Shown here in pieces: positions 26,401 through 41,400 of a DNA stretch of 64,000 nucleotides (position 1 is its first letter; every line of letters starts with the position of its first letter). The notes beneath the pieces are model-generated. The model worked only from the letters and a program-made list of their open reading frames with translations, was not told where the DNA came from and made no database searches. Source of the DNA: Mnemiopsis leidyi (Eukaryota > Ctenophora > Tentaculata > Lobata > Bolinopsidae); NCBI GenBank assembly GCA_000226015.1, contig JH153122.1, positions 420,567 to 484,566 on the forward strand, given 5' to 3'. Both the position numbers and the translations under genes were made by a program.

Positions 26401-29400
26401 CAACAAAGTCTAAAATCATCGTATGTTCAAACCTCGGAAGATACTTGGATAGGCTCTTCCCGGCTTGTTGGCTTCGTAGTTGGTGTGTTTTCATTGCAAC
26501 TTTGTTCTCAAGGTCTTCCGAGTATTTCTCCATCATCTTGACCACTCGGTCTGTTATACTAAGAGATCTGAAACAAATACACCATTAAATCGCGTCTTAG
26601 ATTATATTTAAAGAACTGTTATTGGTGCTTAGAAAAGTTAAGAGAAATTGAAAATTGTGCTACCCATGAAAAATATCGGTAATGTGATTAAAAAATGATA
26701 AATCATGCTGGTATGGCCGACTATACTACTCCTTTATCATAGTCCCAGTTTCCATTATTGGTCATGAGTCTTTTGCCAAAGTTCCTGGTGATAAAGCTCC
26801 CTAGTAAAACAAGCGCAGTTTCCTCTTCAAATGTCACTACCCGTACCTGATCATTCGCCAATTCCTATGCAGCACAGATCACTTCTTGCCATTATATACA
26901 TTCACAACTCCTCGACTAGTGAGTAGTGATTTGGGTTTTATAACACAGTTGTGTCAAACTTTGTAGGTGGATGTTCTATGAAGGGGCACAGTCCTTTGTG
27001 AAGCATTATTACTGAAGCTAGTTCACATAAATCTTATCACAACTTAGAATTTGATTATTTTGAACAGAGATGCTGAGTTTTGAAAGTAAATATTTTGCAG
27101 TGTTGTTCATCATTGCTCATTATTCTATTCAGTTAGTTAGGAATCTTATATGGTTGTTAAATATTCTTTTTCCGTTTCTTAGGTTGCTTGTAATGGAGTT
27201 TAAGTCACCTTTCTAGCAGCGAAGACCACTAGGACCAATAGGCGAATAGGTGATTGAGTGAGTAATATGCTGCACTGTTGCCAGCTGACTCATTGGAAAC
27301 AATACATTTCCAAGGAGGTAGATGGAGAGATACCACCTGCCACATTACCAAAGTGTCAAGCCTGCACCGACAGTGCTTCTACAATCTACCTATGTTGGGC
27401 TGGAGTGGCAAAACTAGAACAAACCGTGACGAGAAGCACCTGACCCCAGCTACCAGTAGCTATGTAAAAATGGGATGACTATGCCATTTTCTAATGTCAT
27501 TAGGACATTAGCCAACTGACCCGGTACCACAAATATTGAATTGAAGTTCGGGCTATCAAACATTGAAAACCTGCCTGATTGCTACACCTTACATCGCTAC
27601 ATTCCCATACAATACAACTCAGTTTAATTGTATTAACGCTTGAATCTGCATTGTCCCTTATACTCTTTAACTCTTATATTGAAACGACGTAACTTCTAAG
27701 CAAACCAAGCAAATTTACTAAACGTTATTTAACCTCTACTCACGTCCTTGCAATGTGCCAATCTTAAATAACTAAAACACAAGCTTAACTATCCCCACAA
27801 CGATTTGCCAGCATCATGCTCACCTTTGTTCCTAACACTAATATTTTTGGCCTTTTCTAGAGTTTCCACCATTATTCCATTAATTCTGCATCAGCGTTAT
27901 TTTAATATTTCAGTTCCAAAGAGTTTAAGCATATAATCTTTGATCTGGAGAAGGGATCAGTCTTTGAGACTGTAAGACTCGGCTATCCTACAGCTATTGA
28001 CAAACTGTTTCCTTACAAGTTCCACAACAATGATAAGAGAGGAGTGAATTAAATTTGAAGACATTTTGTCGACCTGTCGATATACGAATAGAAACTCGGG
28101 CGAGCAATGACCAGACTATTACCTGACACAGTTGTCCCAATCACTTAATCGAATATCTGTATAGCACCTGCCTCCAATGATATAAAGGTATGAAGACTGT
28201 ATGTTAATACACTGTCGCATTTCATTGACGTTCTAGCTCAATTTGCTGGAGTTGTTCCTCTAATATCTTTCAACATTCAACAATTTAACTAGATAGAAAA
28301 TGAAACGTTTCAGTCAACAGAACAACACCTGTCATATTGCTATCTTTTGTCGGACAATCTTTAAATTGTTCTGCACTCATCAATCTACATAATGCATGTC
28401 CAATGAATTGAAATGTGATCACCTTGCTTAATGCTTAGATGGATTATGTATGGAAAAAATATTAACAAGGCGATTGGCGTATTCTATAAATTGGTTCTAA
28501 ATTTTTACTTTGTAACTGCCTTACTTAAGAAAATTGAACTAGTTTTTCGTCATTTCTAAAGCAGTTTAAATATTATTGTCAAGTGTAAATTGATGGAGAA
28601 ACCACACAAAAAGTTTGTTAACAACTAATCGTCCTTATGCACTGTCTGGAGAATATAAACTTTACCTTGTTGCAGTATAAAAGTGTCAGTTTCAGCGACA
28701 AATGCCCCTCAATGTCGCTGTATTCTATCCACATCGACATTTATATAGTCTAGTTGTAGTCATTGCTTTGCCTTTACCTGGCTGATATGGTTAGACTTAG
28801 ACAATGAACCCATTTTTAATGGCATTGTCATGTGATCGGCTCGCAGACAAGGTTTGTATAGTATCACCTTCAAGAGATGCCTAGCATATCTTTAAAAAGC
28901 TTTATTTATGCAAAGAAAGAAGTTCGAGTTGCTTTGCCTAGCATATCTTTAAAAAGCTTTGTTTATGCAAAGAAAGAAGTTCGAGTTGCTTTGCCTAGCA
29001 TATCTTTAAAAAGCTTTGTTTATGCAAATAAAGAAGTTCGAGTTGCTTTACTTTTTTCGGAACGGATTTCCAGCATAATCCAGACATTAAGAATAGTAGT
29101 GTATACTGTATAGTGTATACTTCAATTCTTAGGACCTTAGGTGATTGCATAGCTTAATCATTAGATAAAGTTTTGACTTGTCACAACCAAGTTGCAAGCC
29201 CTCGGACATAGTTTTCTGTTCTTGAAATCTTCCTTAGTAGATATCAGTTAAATCGCTAACCGCCTGTAGATCTATCATATGAGAGAAATGGGGCCGACAC
29301 TTATAGCAGTTGGAAAATTTTTCTGTCCAATGCAATTTGGCTCAACTGTACCTGGCAGCTGCATGTATATATATTGGAAACATTGGTCATTAGTTAAGTA

Positions 29401-32400
29401 GTATACTGCACCGTGCACCTATATGAATACCGGTGAGCCATGTTTCAATCGACTTACATGGTAACTTATGTTATCTTGTTAAGCGAAATTCGTTCTTTTG
29501 CCTATGGCAGCAAGTTCAAAATAAAATTAGGTACATCTTTACGGATTTACAGATTTTTTCTGAGTAGTAATTATGTATATTATAGTTATGTGAAATCAAA
29601 AATGGAATTAAAGTAATCTTTTGTTACCTACTCCTGATCCTTAATTCTACATATTATTTTATTATTAGTGTCTCTTAGATTACTCTAAATCTACCCATGC
29701 CTCTCACATTCAAATTGTTAAATAGAGACCGGTTTTTACGACTAAGTTGTTATCTGACTGAGTTCAACGTTAGTTAAACATATTAAATATATAAAATCTA
29801 GCTCGATCTAAGACATAGAATTTTAATGCGAACAACTCCGAAGGCAATTAAGCCATTACATAAGAGATAAAAATGCATGTTATTCATATACCATGCTGCA
29901 GCTGCTCTTTTCAGGCAGCGAATAATTTCTCTTATAATTCTTTGATATTCATCGACTTTTGTTGGACCATTTGAAGAGATGAATAATTTACTAACAGACG
30001 ACGATTGAATTGTAATGGTTTTTTGTTTGGCATCTTTAAAACCGTCTTACAAGAAAATTTGAATTTGGGAATCACTCGAATACTTTTCATCAAATGATTT
30101 AATAGGTTGTAGGTTCAATTCCCCAGAAATTAATTCTTGGAATGGAGTTATGCATGTCAAATCACTTCATATAGACGTCAAATACTGTAATGCTTTAAAT
30201 TTTCGGCTTGTCTAGTGTGGATCGAACTTCCTTTAGCTCATAATTAGCGTTAAACCGCTGCATCTCCGATTTTTGAGAATTTTAATCGTAGGTATATTTA
30301 TATTTAGCGCGGCGAGATGGCACCTTCCTTTGTTTTTGATAATTGCAATTCTCAGAGGGTTAGGACATTGAATTAAGTACCATCTTCTTTGGTTACAGCA
30401 TTGATCTTGGTTTCGTTGACATCTAATGTGTCAAAATGATAGAAATTTGATTTCATAGAATTCGTGGAAATATAAGGAAAATGGCTCATATAACGATATA
30501 TCGAAGTTGCCCATGGTTCTAATAACATAATCTGTTGCTGAAATGCTAACTGTTTTTGCCACGAAAACTCGTTTAACAATTGACATGGCTACGATTGCCC
30601 AATGATTCATTAAGCAAACCACTAGGTCGGTTTTCTTCTCGTCCGCCGTTATACCCTCATACACGCTCAAGCAACTTAGAGATATGAATTTAATTAGTAA
30701 AGTATTAAGTTTCTTTTTAAATGTTCACTACTGGTCCGTAACTGACATTAATATATAGTAAAATGATTATAGTATATAGTAAAATGAACATAATATATAG
30801 TGAAATGAATATAGTATATAGTAAAATGAATATGATATATAGTAAAATGAATATAATAAATAGTAAAATGAATATAATATATAGTAAAATGAATCTTTTT
30901 CATGACCTTTTCTAGTTCGGCGTGTTAAATAATCTAGAAAACGAAAACATCTTGCTTAATTTAATTGTATGTTGAATAGACCGTTAACTCTTTAAAATAA
31001 TGTTATGATACATTGTTACGTTGCGTAACTGAAAATTTATAAATTTTTACTGACTTCACACATTCATAGTAAGTCATTTTTCAACTGCCAAACCTTGAGA
31101 TGTAGCATTAGCCTATGATCAGTACTTTAACGGTAATTGCTTCGATGCATCCTAGCCTCTTGTGACAACCAGCGGTTCAATTTAAGTCATCTCAGAATCT
31201 CGGTTTCGATCAAATCGTTTATTTTCTGCCTCTCTGGGTTTATTTTGCTTGATTTTTGCTGTTTTTATTTCGCCGTTTCTAAATTAACTATATTTAAAAT
31301 GAATTGTCATTTGTCATTTGACGTTGCCTATGTTGCATCATCATGCTTTTCTAGTTAATTATTATGATTATATCAGTATATCACTATAACAGCTGCACTC
31401 TTCCACAGTTTTAAACAGAACCATGAACACGACTAGGGTTGTTAATCTTCAGGCTACTTCAACGGTGTATGCTAACGATGCGGACATTCAAGATTACAGT
31501 GTTAATGAAATGGTCCTGATGATATTTTGTTTGAGTAAGTCCTATATGTTTAATGGTTTTTGATAAAAAATTGGGAAGGATGACTGTAATTAATTACACA
31601 CTATTCTTAATATATTTATATTATTTGATAAGTTTCTCTAACGCTTCTTGTCTTATGAAATGCCAAAATTTCAAAATGGAACGGATTGTTCATGACACAT
31701 GATAACCTAACTCACTACATTATTTACCTACACTAATTTACCTATGTCAAGTAAATAAACGAAGTTTAACCTTTCAGGTGTCTTGTCTCTTTTTGCTGTA
31801 TGTGGAAGTGTACTCCAATTCCTTGCCGTTTTTCTGGATAGAACCCTCCAAAACTCGAGCAACATCTTCATCCTCTCCCTTGGGTGCAGTGACTTCATAG
31901 TGGGAACCTGGACCCTTCCCACCATAGCCGTATCCGTTTACTTTAAGTCGTGGGTCTTATCACACTCCATATGTAAATTCTCTGCATTTGTGGACTCCCT
32001 TGCCATAACTGCATCTGTCTGGACACTCGGTTTCACTGCGTTGGACCGGTGGATGCTGGTCAAGTCTCCGATAAGCTACAAGTCCCAGATGAAACAAAGA
32101 AAAGCTCTGAAGATTGTTGGCCTGGTTTGGGTGATATCAGGTCTGGCAGCAGCTCCACCATTGCTAGGATGGAGTGGCTACGATTTCTCATCTTACAGTC
32201 TTTCCTGTGCCATGTCTTCGTCGGGCGGATTCGACGATTTCAACAAGTACTACTTCCTGTTTTATGTTCTGCTCACGTTTCCAGTACCGATCGCTCTGAT
32301 CGTTATATCTTACAGCTACATAGCCTGGTTCGTCCTCGGTGGAGGAAATAGGGGACGAGAAGTTTCGGTGTTTAACGTTAGAACTGCTAAAATTACAGCC

Positions 32401-35400
32401 CTCCTCACTTTTTTCGTGATGGGGTGCATTTTACCGACGTTTGTTATCGGACTTATTTTCTGGTGCGGAATCCGCTTCGCCGTTACAAAGGCAACAAGCA
32501 AGATTGTCATTTGGGGACTACTAGCAAACAGTGCGATCAATCCGCTCCTATACGGATGGTTGAACTCACAATTTAGAGCAGTGTACAGACGGATGTTTTG
32601 GTGTGTGGCTCTCTGCAAAAAGTACAACACCGTCAAACGATCCGCTTTCAGCAGCACGATAATGTTGACTCCCACTTTTAGGAGATCCTCTGCTATCCGT
32701 CCTCAGGAAAGCAAGAAAGCGTCATCCTTATTGGGATGGACTGAGGACTATGACAAGTCTCGTCTACATCCGTGAAATTACTGATACTAGCTCTTCTGAT
32801 TACGAAGAAAGCGGACAATTTCATTAATTTGCCTATTTTTGAGAAAGAATTCAATAGATTGTAGTTGTACAGTTTAGCAGGTAAGGAAGTGGATGGATGA
32901 TATTTGTGATCTTAATGTTTGATTTCTTAATCAATTTAATTGAAGGATTTAGTATTCCTACCTTTGCACATCATCACGAAGCGTATGATTTGTTTGAATG
33001 GTTTAACCGCCCTTGTTCTATAATTTTGTGGGAATTATAAAACTTTTAAACACCTGTCGGGATTCATATCCTCCAAAGATTGAACAGTGTCAGTCATGTT
33101 GTTTCTCTCAAAGGGCATCTCGCTCCAGCACTGCTTCATCAGCTCCACCGCCTCCGCCGGGACTGCATTAGGAGTTTCCTCCGCTCCAACTTGCTGTTAG
33201 AAGATTACTTAATTTTAGGGGATAAGGTGAGTCAAATTAATTTTTGACATTCATCGCACGTGCGGTCGTGCGACCATATAAATAATTATCGACTATCCAG
33301 TATAGTAATATTGAGATATGGCGACAGTGTTTTTCAATATTTTGTGGATATTTTGTTTTTGTTATACCTCGTAACTAGTCTTGTCGGTTATCTGTATAAG
33401 TTCAAGATTGGGGCGGTACGGTGGGGACTCCCTGTTTCGAACCTTCTGTATGATCTCTGAAAATACATCGGTTTACCTTGTGAGTATTTTACTATTTTAT
33501 GAATTCGCTTAAATGAAAATGCAGTTCATCTACGAAGAATGTCTCCGAATCTATAGTACTTATCAAATCTACAAAAATACTGTCGCACTGTTTACATTCT
33601 TTTTTTCCATATGTGGAACTCACTTTCGGGCAAGATTTCTGTTGTATCGTAAGGGGCTTCCCTGGCGAACAATTCGAACATGACGATAGAGAAGCTGTAC
33701 GTATCACACTTTTGTACCTCCTTTGCAGTCCGTTCTTTGGAACTGGGCCAGAGTTTCTCGGGGGCAGCGTAAAACAGATCTGTGTTTTGAAGGTGTCAGG
33801 TATCCTTTTTATTGTGATCACGGAAAAGAAAAGAAATTTATGTGACTGTAGTAAAACGTAAATGGAAACCGGTGGACAATTAAATGGAATGGTGGACGCA
33901 GATTAAAAATCAAGGTATTCAATAAACTGGCAAAATCAATTTTGAAAGTTTTATGGAAGAATAAGAATGCATGTACATGATCAATTGACGCATATTTTCG
34001 ATTGAGAAACAATTATTGTTCATGGTCAAAGTATGAATCAGAAATCATGATTCTAAGGTCAGCAGAATCAGCTATGCAGCGATGCTATTATGCTAGCTAT
34101 GGCTGATCTATCTGCAGTCTAATAAGTTATAAAGAGATGTCATTTATTGTAATATTGTATGATCTTTATCGGTACAAAATCATTGCTGAATTGAATAATC
34201 AACTATGCAGATATTTGTGTTATAAAAGATCATTTTATTCAAACATTCATGTGCACATAAGTACCATTTTTTTCAAACCCAAGACAGTTAGACACGTTTT
34301 TTCGTTTTTGTATAACAAACATTTCTTAATTTATGCTGACCATCCACACGAAATCTTTCATCAAATCCGATTAGTTATTCATACTGATTTTGATTTTTAT
34401 TTAAACATTTAAACATTCACTTTCCTCTCGTAAAATCAACAGATGCTTTCGTTTAAAATGCCTTTTGCATGATGATATTTGATTTATCTGTTCATGTTCC
34501 TAAATCAGTGTACATTTTCCTGAATCACTTCACGGCACACTCACGGTGGGTGGGAACTGACGAGGTTGTGAAACCCCCCTCCTTCGAGTTGAAGGATTTT
34601 AGATTGAAAACACTGTTACGTGTTGTTCCCGGTAATAACTGTTCTTTTTCTGCTGAGCCTTCTAGAGGTGGCTTGGTGAAGTTATCACGATACTATCTAA
34701 TTGTCAGGCTGGGTCACTATATATGATAAGAGGGGCAGTAGGGATTTCAATGGAGAAGTGGGGAATAAGTGAAGACTAAATGGTTATGTTAAGGTTTCTA
34801 CTTTAAGGTCACATTTTTATCTGAATTAGATAATTGTATCAATATATTCGCGACTCGAATGAAAAGTTTGAACTAATGAAAAATGCTGTTATGAATTCCA
34901 GATAGTACAGTATACTGTATACTATATGGAATTCATGATTCCAGCTAGTATAGTAGTATTGGTGTAAGCCCATAGCTTCTAATCTAGTCCAGAAGTCTGA
35001 TCCGGAAAGATATAGATTAGGTTATTTGAAAAGAGTGTGTTTGTGTTAGATATATCTATAAGATCACTTAAATGGGCCAAAAGGATGAAATTAACGGAAA
35101 AATTTCGACAAGGTGTAATAGGCCTTTCTGATTCTTTGCTTAACTATCGATTGGTAAGGATTTTAGCATATTTTTACAAAGCTCAGTGATTTCAATGTAA
35201 AATTACTTAATGCCTCCGCTGAATGGCCCTTCCCCGGCTTTCTTTAGAAACAAGCTACATTTTCTTCAAAACATGCTTTCTGAATCCTGCTGTTTCTACC
35301 GCCACGACTGGTGGTCCTTCTAAGCTATCAATTACAATGTTCTGACGCTACACTTAATGTTGACTTACCCTCAGCATGGAAAACTCATATTACTTCAATT

Positions 35401-38400
35401 TTACCACATGTAGCCCATATCACAGCCTTTGTTAGCACTAAAAAAGGAGAGGCCGTTGAACAGCATCTCAATCTCTCTACATGAGACGATAATGGTATAA
35501 CTAACAACCTTGTTTGATATTCACATCTACTTTTGCATAAGCTACCACTCAACTCTGTCTAGTTATCTTGCAAAAAGCTTTTAATTCTAGAAAAGTCTCA
35601 CAGGCCTCATTACTGGCAGTTGGTAGCTCTTTTTCTGGAATTTTAGAGTTTATGTGTAATATGAGAAAACAAAGATTTAAGTTTCTTTTTTTCAATTTTA
35701 AAAGAGGTTGGTCTTAAACTACTTTTTAAAAGTCAACGAAAGGAACTGCATAACAGACAAAAAGCTAAGAGACTATTATATTTCACCAATGAAGAAAGGG
35801 CCTTTACAATTATTGTCCCATGCCACTGTTTGAGCCAATTTATCTCACCCATCTCAATTGTACTTCATAAAGAAGGAGCATAGTATTAATAAGTATTAAG
35901 TTCTACCAAACTTGCAGAGTGTTCAAGTGTACTGAGTCGATGGGTTTTGACTGTTTTGGAGTGGCTTACCAGTTGTCACGGTAACTGGCTACGCTCCAGA
36001 GTACTAGAATGTAAGGAACTCTTGGAGAGCTAGCTGCCAGCTGGGGAGCTGTTGACTTCATTAAAATGATATGAACTCAAAACAACGTATAGAGTTTGGC
36101 TCAAGGTCCTGTGCCAGTCTGCAAGGCTGGAAAACCTGCGATGGCTGGGACAATGGTGTGTGTATCTAGAGGACACAGGAGATATGAATACCGTTCTAAG
36201 CAGTGAAGAATAGTTTGGAGTTCTATTAAACTTCTTTAGGTCACCCTAAAGACCAGGGTAATGTTACTTGGAGTACAACATAGAAAGGATTCAAGGTCAA
36301 TGCTTAAAGTGGTATCTGTTTCCACCCCCGGGGAGAAACAGCTCTACCCGTGGAGGACATCAACTTGGTGATCTGGACTGGGTGTGATGAGGACAGACCC
36401 ACTTTCCTTATCAAGAAGATGCTCTGTGGGGAGAAAATTGCTGAATAGTACATGGAATGAAGATCGAACAAGAAGATGGGAAGACCATAAAAGCAAAGAC
36501 GCTACAAAAAGCTGAAACATCTGCATGGAACTGGAACAGCGTACAGGAATTTTCTACAAAAAACATTTCTCCAATGTATGGGTGTAAACTATGATATTAG
36601 AAGATCAATCAACATATATATTTGTATCGCGATCATATCTGGACTGCTCAAATTGTGTGTAAGACTCAACAAAGGGCTATTCAGCGGAGGCCTCAACCAA
36701 TTTAACTTTTTTAAACTGATTTAACAAAAATCACTGCAAATTTTGAAAGTTTCGTACAACCCCTGTCTAAATGATTAGTAAAAAATCCCAATTTGCCATG
36801 GCTGTAATTTTTCTTCGATCTAATCATTTCTGTTCATTTTACTAATGTAAATTGCAGACAATATTTTTTTGGAGAACCTTGGATATGTCGTTTACTTTAT
36901 CATGTATTTATATCCATCAAGTGACAAGAATGGTGCAAATTATCCCCAAACGTCACCATAGAATCATACCAATTATCAGCTCAGTGTTGACTGTTGTCCT
37001 TAAAAATCTTTTAAAGCGAAGCATTTAAGAATAAAGGTGAAGAAAAAAAAGTTAAAGTACATCATTAAAGTACATAGACTTATGTTAAGAATCTTGATCA
37101 TCGTGATAGTTTCATGTTGATTGTCTGGGTAGTTTATTTCAAAACCCGAAGATTTCAAGTTATTCGATCATTGATGGGTTTTTATGGGCCAGTTTAATTG
37201 TGCTAGCTTTCACTTTTCATATAGCCGAAGCAAAGATTTTCGAGCTGAGCAAATGTAGTGGCATTTTTGAGCTGAGCGATCGAGCATAGACTACCGATAC
37301 CTCTTGGATTTGTGCAACTTAATTCTAATAAGTCACTAGCAATGGAGTCTTGTGTCGAGGGATTATTAATCGTAGTATCGCCGTCTATGATCGGAAATTA
37401 AATCTATTAAAGTGTGCTTGGTCATTACTAAATGACGAAAAAAGAATTGAATCTAAAACATTTTTTGTAATGATTGGCTATTAAGTAAAAAAAGGGGTTT
37501 ATGAATGCTACTACTATATGTATGTTGACTGTATATTCAAGACTCTATTCGCTCATGCAATCTGATAGTGTACTTGAGGGGTCAAACGACATTGCAGCAA
37601 TAAGAGTATAAAGCTTCGACTGCACACTTGCACAGTATATTTTATTTAGTGTTTTAAGTCACTCTAGCTTGGTTTTCCCGACTTTTAATGTGTCTCTTTT
37701 AACTCGATAATTCAGGCATGAAAGTATTGCAAAATACTGACCTCTGACATTTACACCTTTGCTGATATTCGTGCTTTCTTTTGAGCCTTCAAAATCTTTG
37801 TACAAGTTTTTCAATCCAAAATCTGCTATTTTACACACCCAATGACTGTCAACAACGCAGTTCGAAGTCCTTAGACTTCCGTGATACCCAAAGGAAGAGC
37901 TGTGTAAATATCTTAGGCCCTGGAGATATTATTGATATCATTTTGGGGGTAACTCTCTTTATGTTTCATCGCTTGACCCCTTGAAGGCTTGGCAAGATAA
38001 AGGTTTAAAGTTAAAGGTTTCTTTAACAGAATAACAGGTATTACCTTGGCAACATCAATTACTAGTGAGAGTTTGAACATCCAGTCAAGATGGACATTGT
38101 CGTTATGAGCCAAGTCTTCAAGCGATCCCTTAGCACAGTACTCTGTAACAACTGAACAGTATCCTGGATCATCGCAGAGACCATAGAAAGCTTCCAAGTT
38201 GGGATGAGTTTCTTTCTTTATCTGTGGATATTGAATTATAAGTCTTACTTATAGGCCAACCATGATGCTTATAACTTAGTGTACTTATAGGTGTAAATTC
38301 TTCAGGGAAATATAGGTGAATAACCACGAAGGTAATTCTCTACAAAAGCTGTATCAGATTTATTTTACCGTGTATATGTCATCAAGTATTTCCTTTGTTA

Positions 38401-41400
38401 TGAGTATAGTGGGGCATGTTAGGTTTTTGACTACAACGAAGGTATGGTTCCATTTAGCAACTGATATATCTGATGGCTTTTCATCGACACCGAACTGAAA
38501 CATATAAGTAAGAACAATATACTGCTCGTTGGGCCTCGTTGGTATTCTATTTTTCTCTATTCAGGGGATTCATGTATAGCAGCTATGAATTATCGCCGAC
38601 ATAACTTACTTTTCTGCTTCCAGAGACACTTTTCTTCACAGCAAAGTCCAATTCACTGAAGGGAATCTTCCACTCGACTTTCCTGTCCGCATTGTTTCGT
38701 GCTCTCTGTTTGTAGACAATGACACCAGCCACTACCACAACGACTATGACAAGAACCACACACACTGCCACAACGACATAAAGGATCGTATTGTCCGCTC
38801 CGCCGGTGAAACAACGGTTATCTTTACATGGATCTACTTGTTCACCGTTTGGCCATCTGATGGAAAAAGTTACTGTGAACGACATAGGATGTTACAATGT
38901 ATTTTCATCCTGGTGTAGACTTGTGGATTTATTGATTTAACGGATGTTTATTTATTAAACTGATAACTTTTGGGATGTTATTTGAGGCTGTTTCATCGGA
39001 AGATACGAGAAATTGAATTTGTAAAGCCATCTCACATGAAACTTACATATCATATGTATATTTGACTTACAGTATTTTGTCATTCAGTATGGTAAATTGT
39101 TCTGGATCCTCCAAGCTTTGTTCCACAACATTGACGAATTTGTCGCCTTGATATTGCTGTAAGTTCCAAATAGCGTTAGCTGGTTCTGCTTTGTCATCCA
39201 AAAGCTCTCTTCTGTATGCACCTTTTGAAGATATCGTAAGGTTACAAAAAACAAAAATGACCGTATCTGTAGTAAGTTTTGCACTGCGCTATCGGTACTA
39301 TCTTTTTATGCAACAGAAGGAGTGGTATAAAAAGAACGGACTGCTTGAGTGGACCGACGAAGATGAATCATAGCCCATAGGTTGGGTCGCTCAAGTCTGT
39401 GTAAATTGAATAACTCTAAATTTTAGCACTATCAACCTTCATATTCCAGGTTCTGAAGTTCTTTGATAATAGATTGATACTTCCAACTTCTTTCAGCTGA
39501 AGTGGCTCCTGTGTTGTGATAAGCGGTGCCCCAAGCCGTTATGGCGTTGTACATGTATGCTAAGTACAATTTGACAGTCTCTGGCTTGTCCTGAAAGTTG
39601 TTCCATTTTTGCTTTCGCTTATAATGATTTGAACAATAAACATTTTGTATACAGTTCTGAATTCTGATTCTTGGAGTTTTTATCTTCGGGATAAATATAA
39701 CGCTGTATGACCCAAAATCTTGATGTACCTAAAAACTTCAGACATTAGTATTAAATCGTCTTATACCTTCAAGATTTCGTCCCGGTTTTCAAATTTATCT
39801 AAGAAGGCTTCAAAATCGTCCGCATAACTTGTGTGGGGATTATCATTTTCCAACGAGAACACGCCATTGTAATAATCTTTGTACTCTGCTTGCACAAGAC
39901 TCTGCAAAAAGGAAACAATAACAGTTTTTTACAGGATAATCAATGGATCGGAAATTTCACTTTTCCGTCTTCATGATTAACTAAAGAGTAATTAATTGCG
40001 AATTATAAAACAAAATTCATTTTTCATACTTGATATCTAAACCAAGCGTAGTTAGTCTTACGCCAGGCCTCCTCTGCTGGAACACCATACGTCGCTTCAG
40101 TTTCATTGGCGGCATTTTTTAGAATGAAGTTCGCATCACCATCGTACATCGGCAAAAAGAACACTGAGGATTGGTTTAGAATGGTTTAGAATGGTGTTTA
40201 CTTGTGATAAGCAATCGTTGTCTTTTTTTATGAATTTGATTGCAATACTGATCTTTTTTTAGAATTAAACGCTCCTTAAGAAAGTTTGATACTAGAGCTG
40301 GCGATAATTTTTATGATATCCATCAATGTACTTACCCCATGCGTCGGATAGAAAAGAGTCAAGCTGCTCTTTGGTACCGGCTATAACAGCTTCACTCTTA
40401 CTAGCTAAACCAGCTACGACCGTCGTCAACTGCTTTAACCTATATTCGTTATCGTCACCTGTAGCAATGTAATTGTAAATGTACATGTTTCTAAATTCTA
40501 TCATCATTAGTAAACTCGATCTTTCCACTTAGTTGTGTGTATTCATCATATTGGCATACTTTAGTGATTCATCATAATTATTGTAATTTCCCAAATCACC
40601 ACTTTGTTTATGAACATGCATAGCCTGTACATATACATAATATAATGCTGATGGAAGAGTACGATCAAGAGTACAAAGTATAGATTCTGTCAATGCTTTT
40701 ATATTAAATCAAACGTCGCGAGAACTGTCGCGTAAAGGATTGAAGCACCCCAAAAAATCTGAATCACAGCAAACTCAATTGAAACAAAATCAAAGAATCA
40801 CAACAAGCCGAAAATTCTTTTTTCCGATTTTGAAATCAAAAGTGCCCATTCGTCAAGTCAAATCAAGAATTATGTTAATTCCCCAAGTGCTTGAACACCA
40901 TGAAATTTACCTTCCTCTACCTCAGGCTCAGAGTCGACCACATTTTGTGCATAATCTTGAAAGATGGCTCCGTTACAAAGTCAACAAGAACTGGCAATGT
41001 GATGTAATTTTTAAGGCAAACAGAGTCAAAGTTTGATCAGGAAACATGAGGTTTCTGTTTGGGTTTCTTACCGTGAGCGCCTCTCATTTGTTCGACGAAA
41101 TCGATAGCTAGATCCACGTTAATCTTTTCTGTTGTTGTCATGATGCTGTACAATTTAAAGCTCCAACGTCTGAAAATAACATAAAATCATTTTTATTGTT
41201 GGACACAATTGGTATATCAGCATATTATTAAATAAACTCTTCGGTGTAATTTAAGAATTAAGAACTGACTAAATTCGATAAAATCATTAACTAGTTTCAG
41301 ATGAACCGTTTTCAACAGTTCTTACAATACTGAATAAATTCCATACAGATTTTGTTCAGCTGCATTTTACTTCATAAAATCCTGCGTTATAAGAAAGCTG

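Larger units (their letters stand above)
26568..31422. other. Part of the large receptor intron, no exon recognised
   Basis: Intronic sequence holding two tandem arrays (listed) and no recognised coding exon on either strand. About 27.2-27.5 kb is slightly richer in GC with overlapping small open frames; it could be an old transposon piece but has no clear ends or family motif. Confidence 0.5.

Noticed and set aside
30100-30290. tRNA B-box-like sequences (GGTTCAATTCC and AGTTCGATCC)
   Set aside because: No matching A-box or cloverleaf could be found at the right distance.
31783-32775. GPCR-B as an opsin
   Set aside because: The retinal-binding lysine position in TM7 is Leu (Tyr in GPCR-A), while D3.32 favours an amine-type receptor.
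36000-36560. Possible LINE or other retroelement fragment
   Set aside because: Slightly higher GC and a 60-codon frame, but no reverse transcriptase motif and no defined ends.
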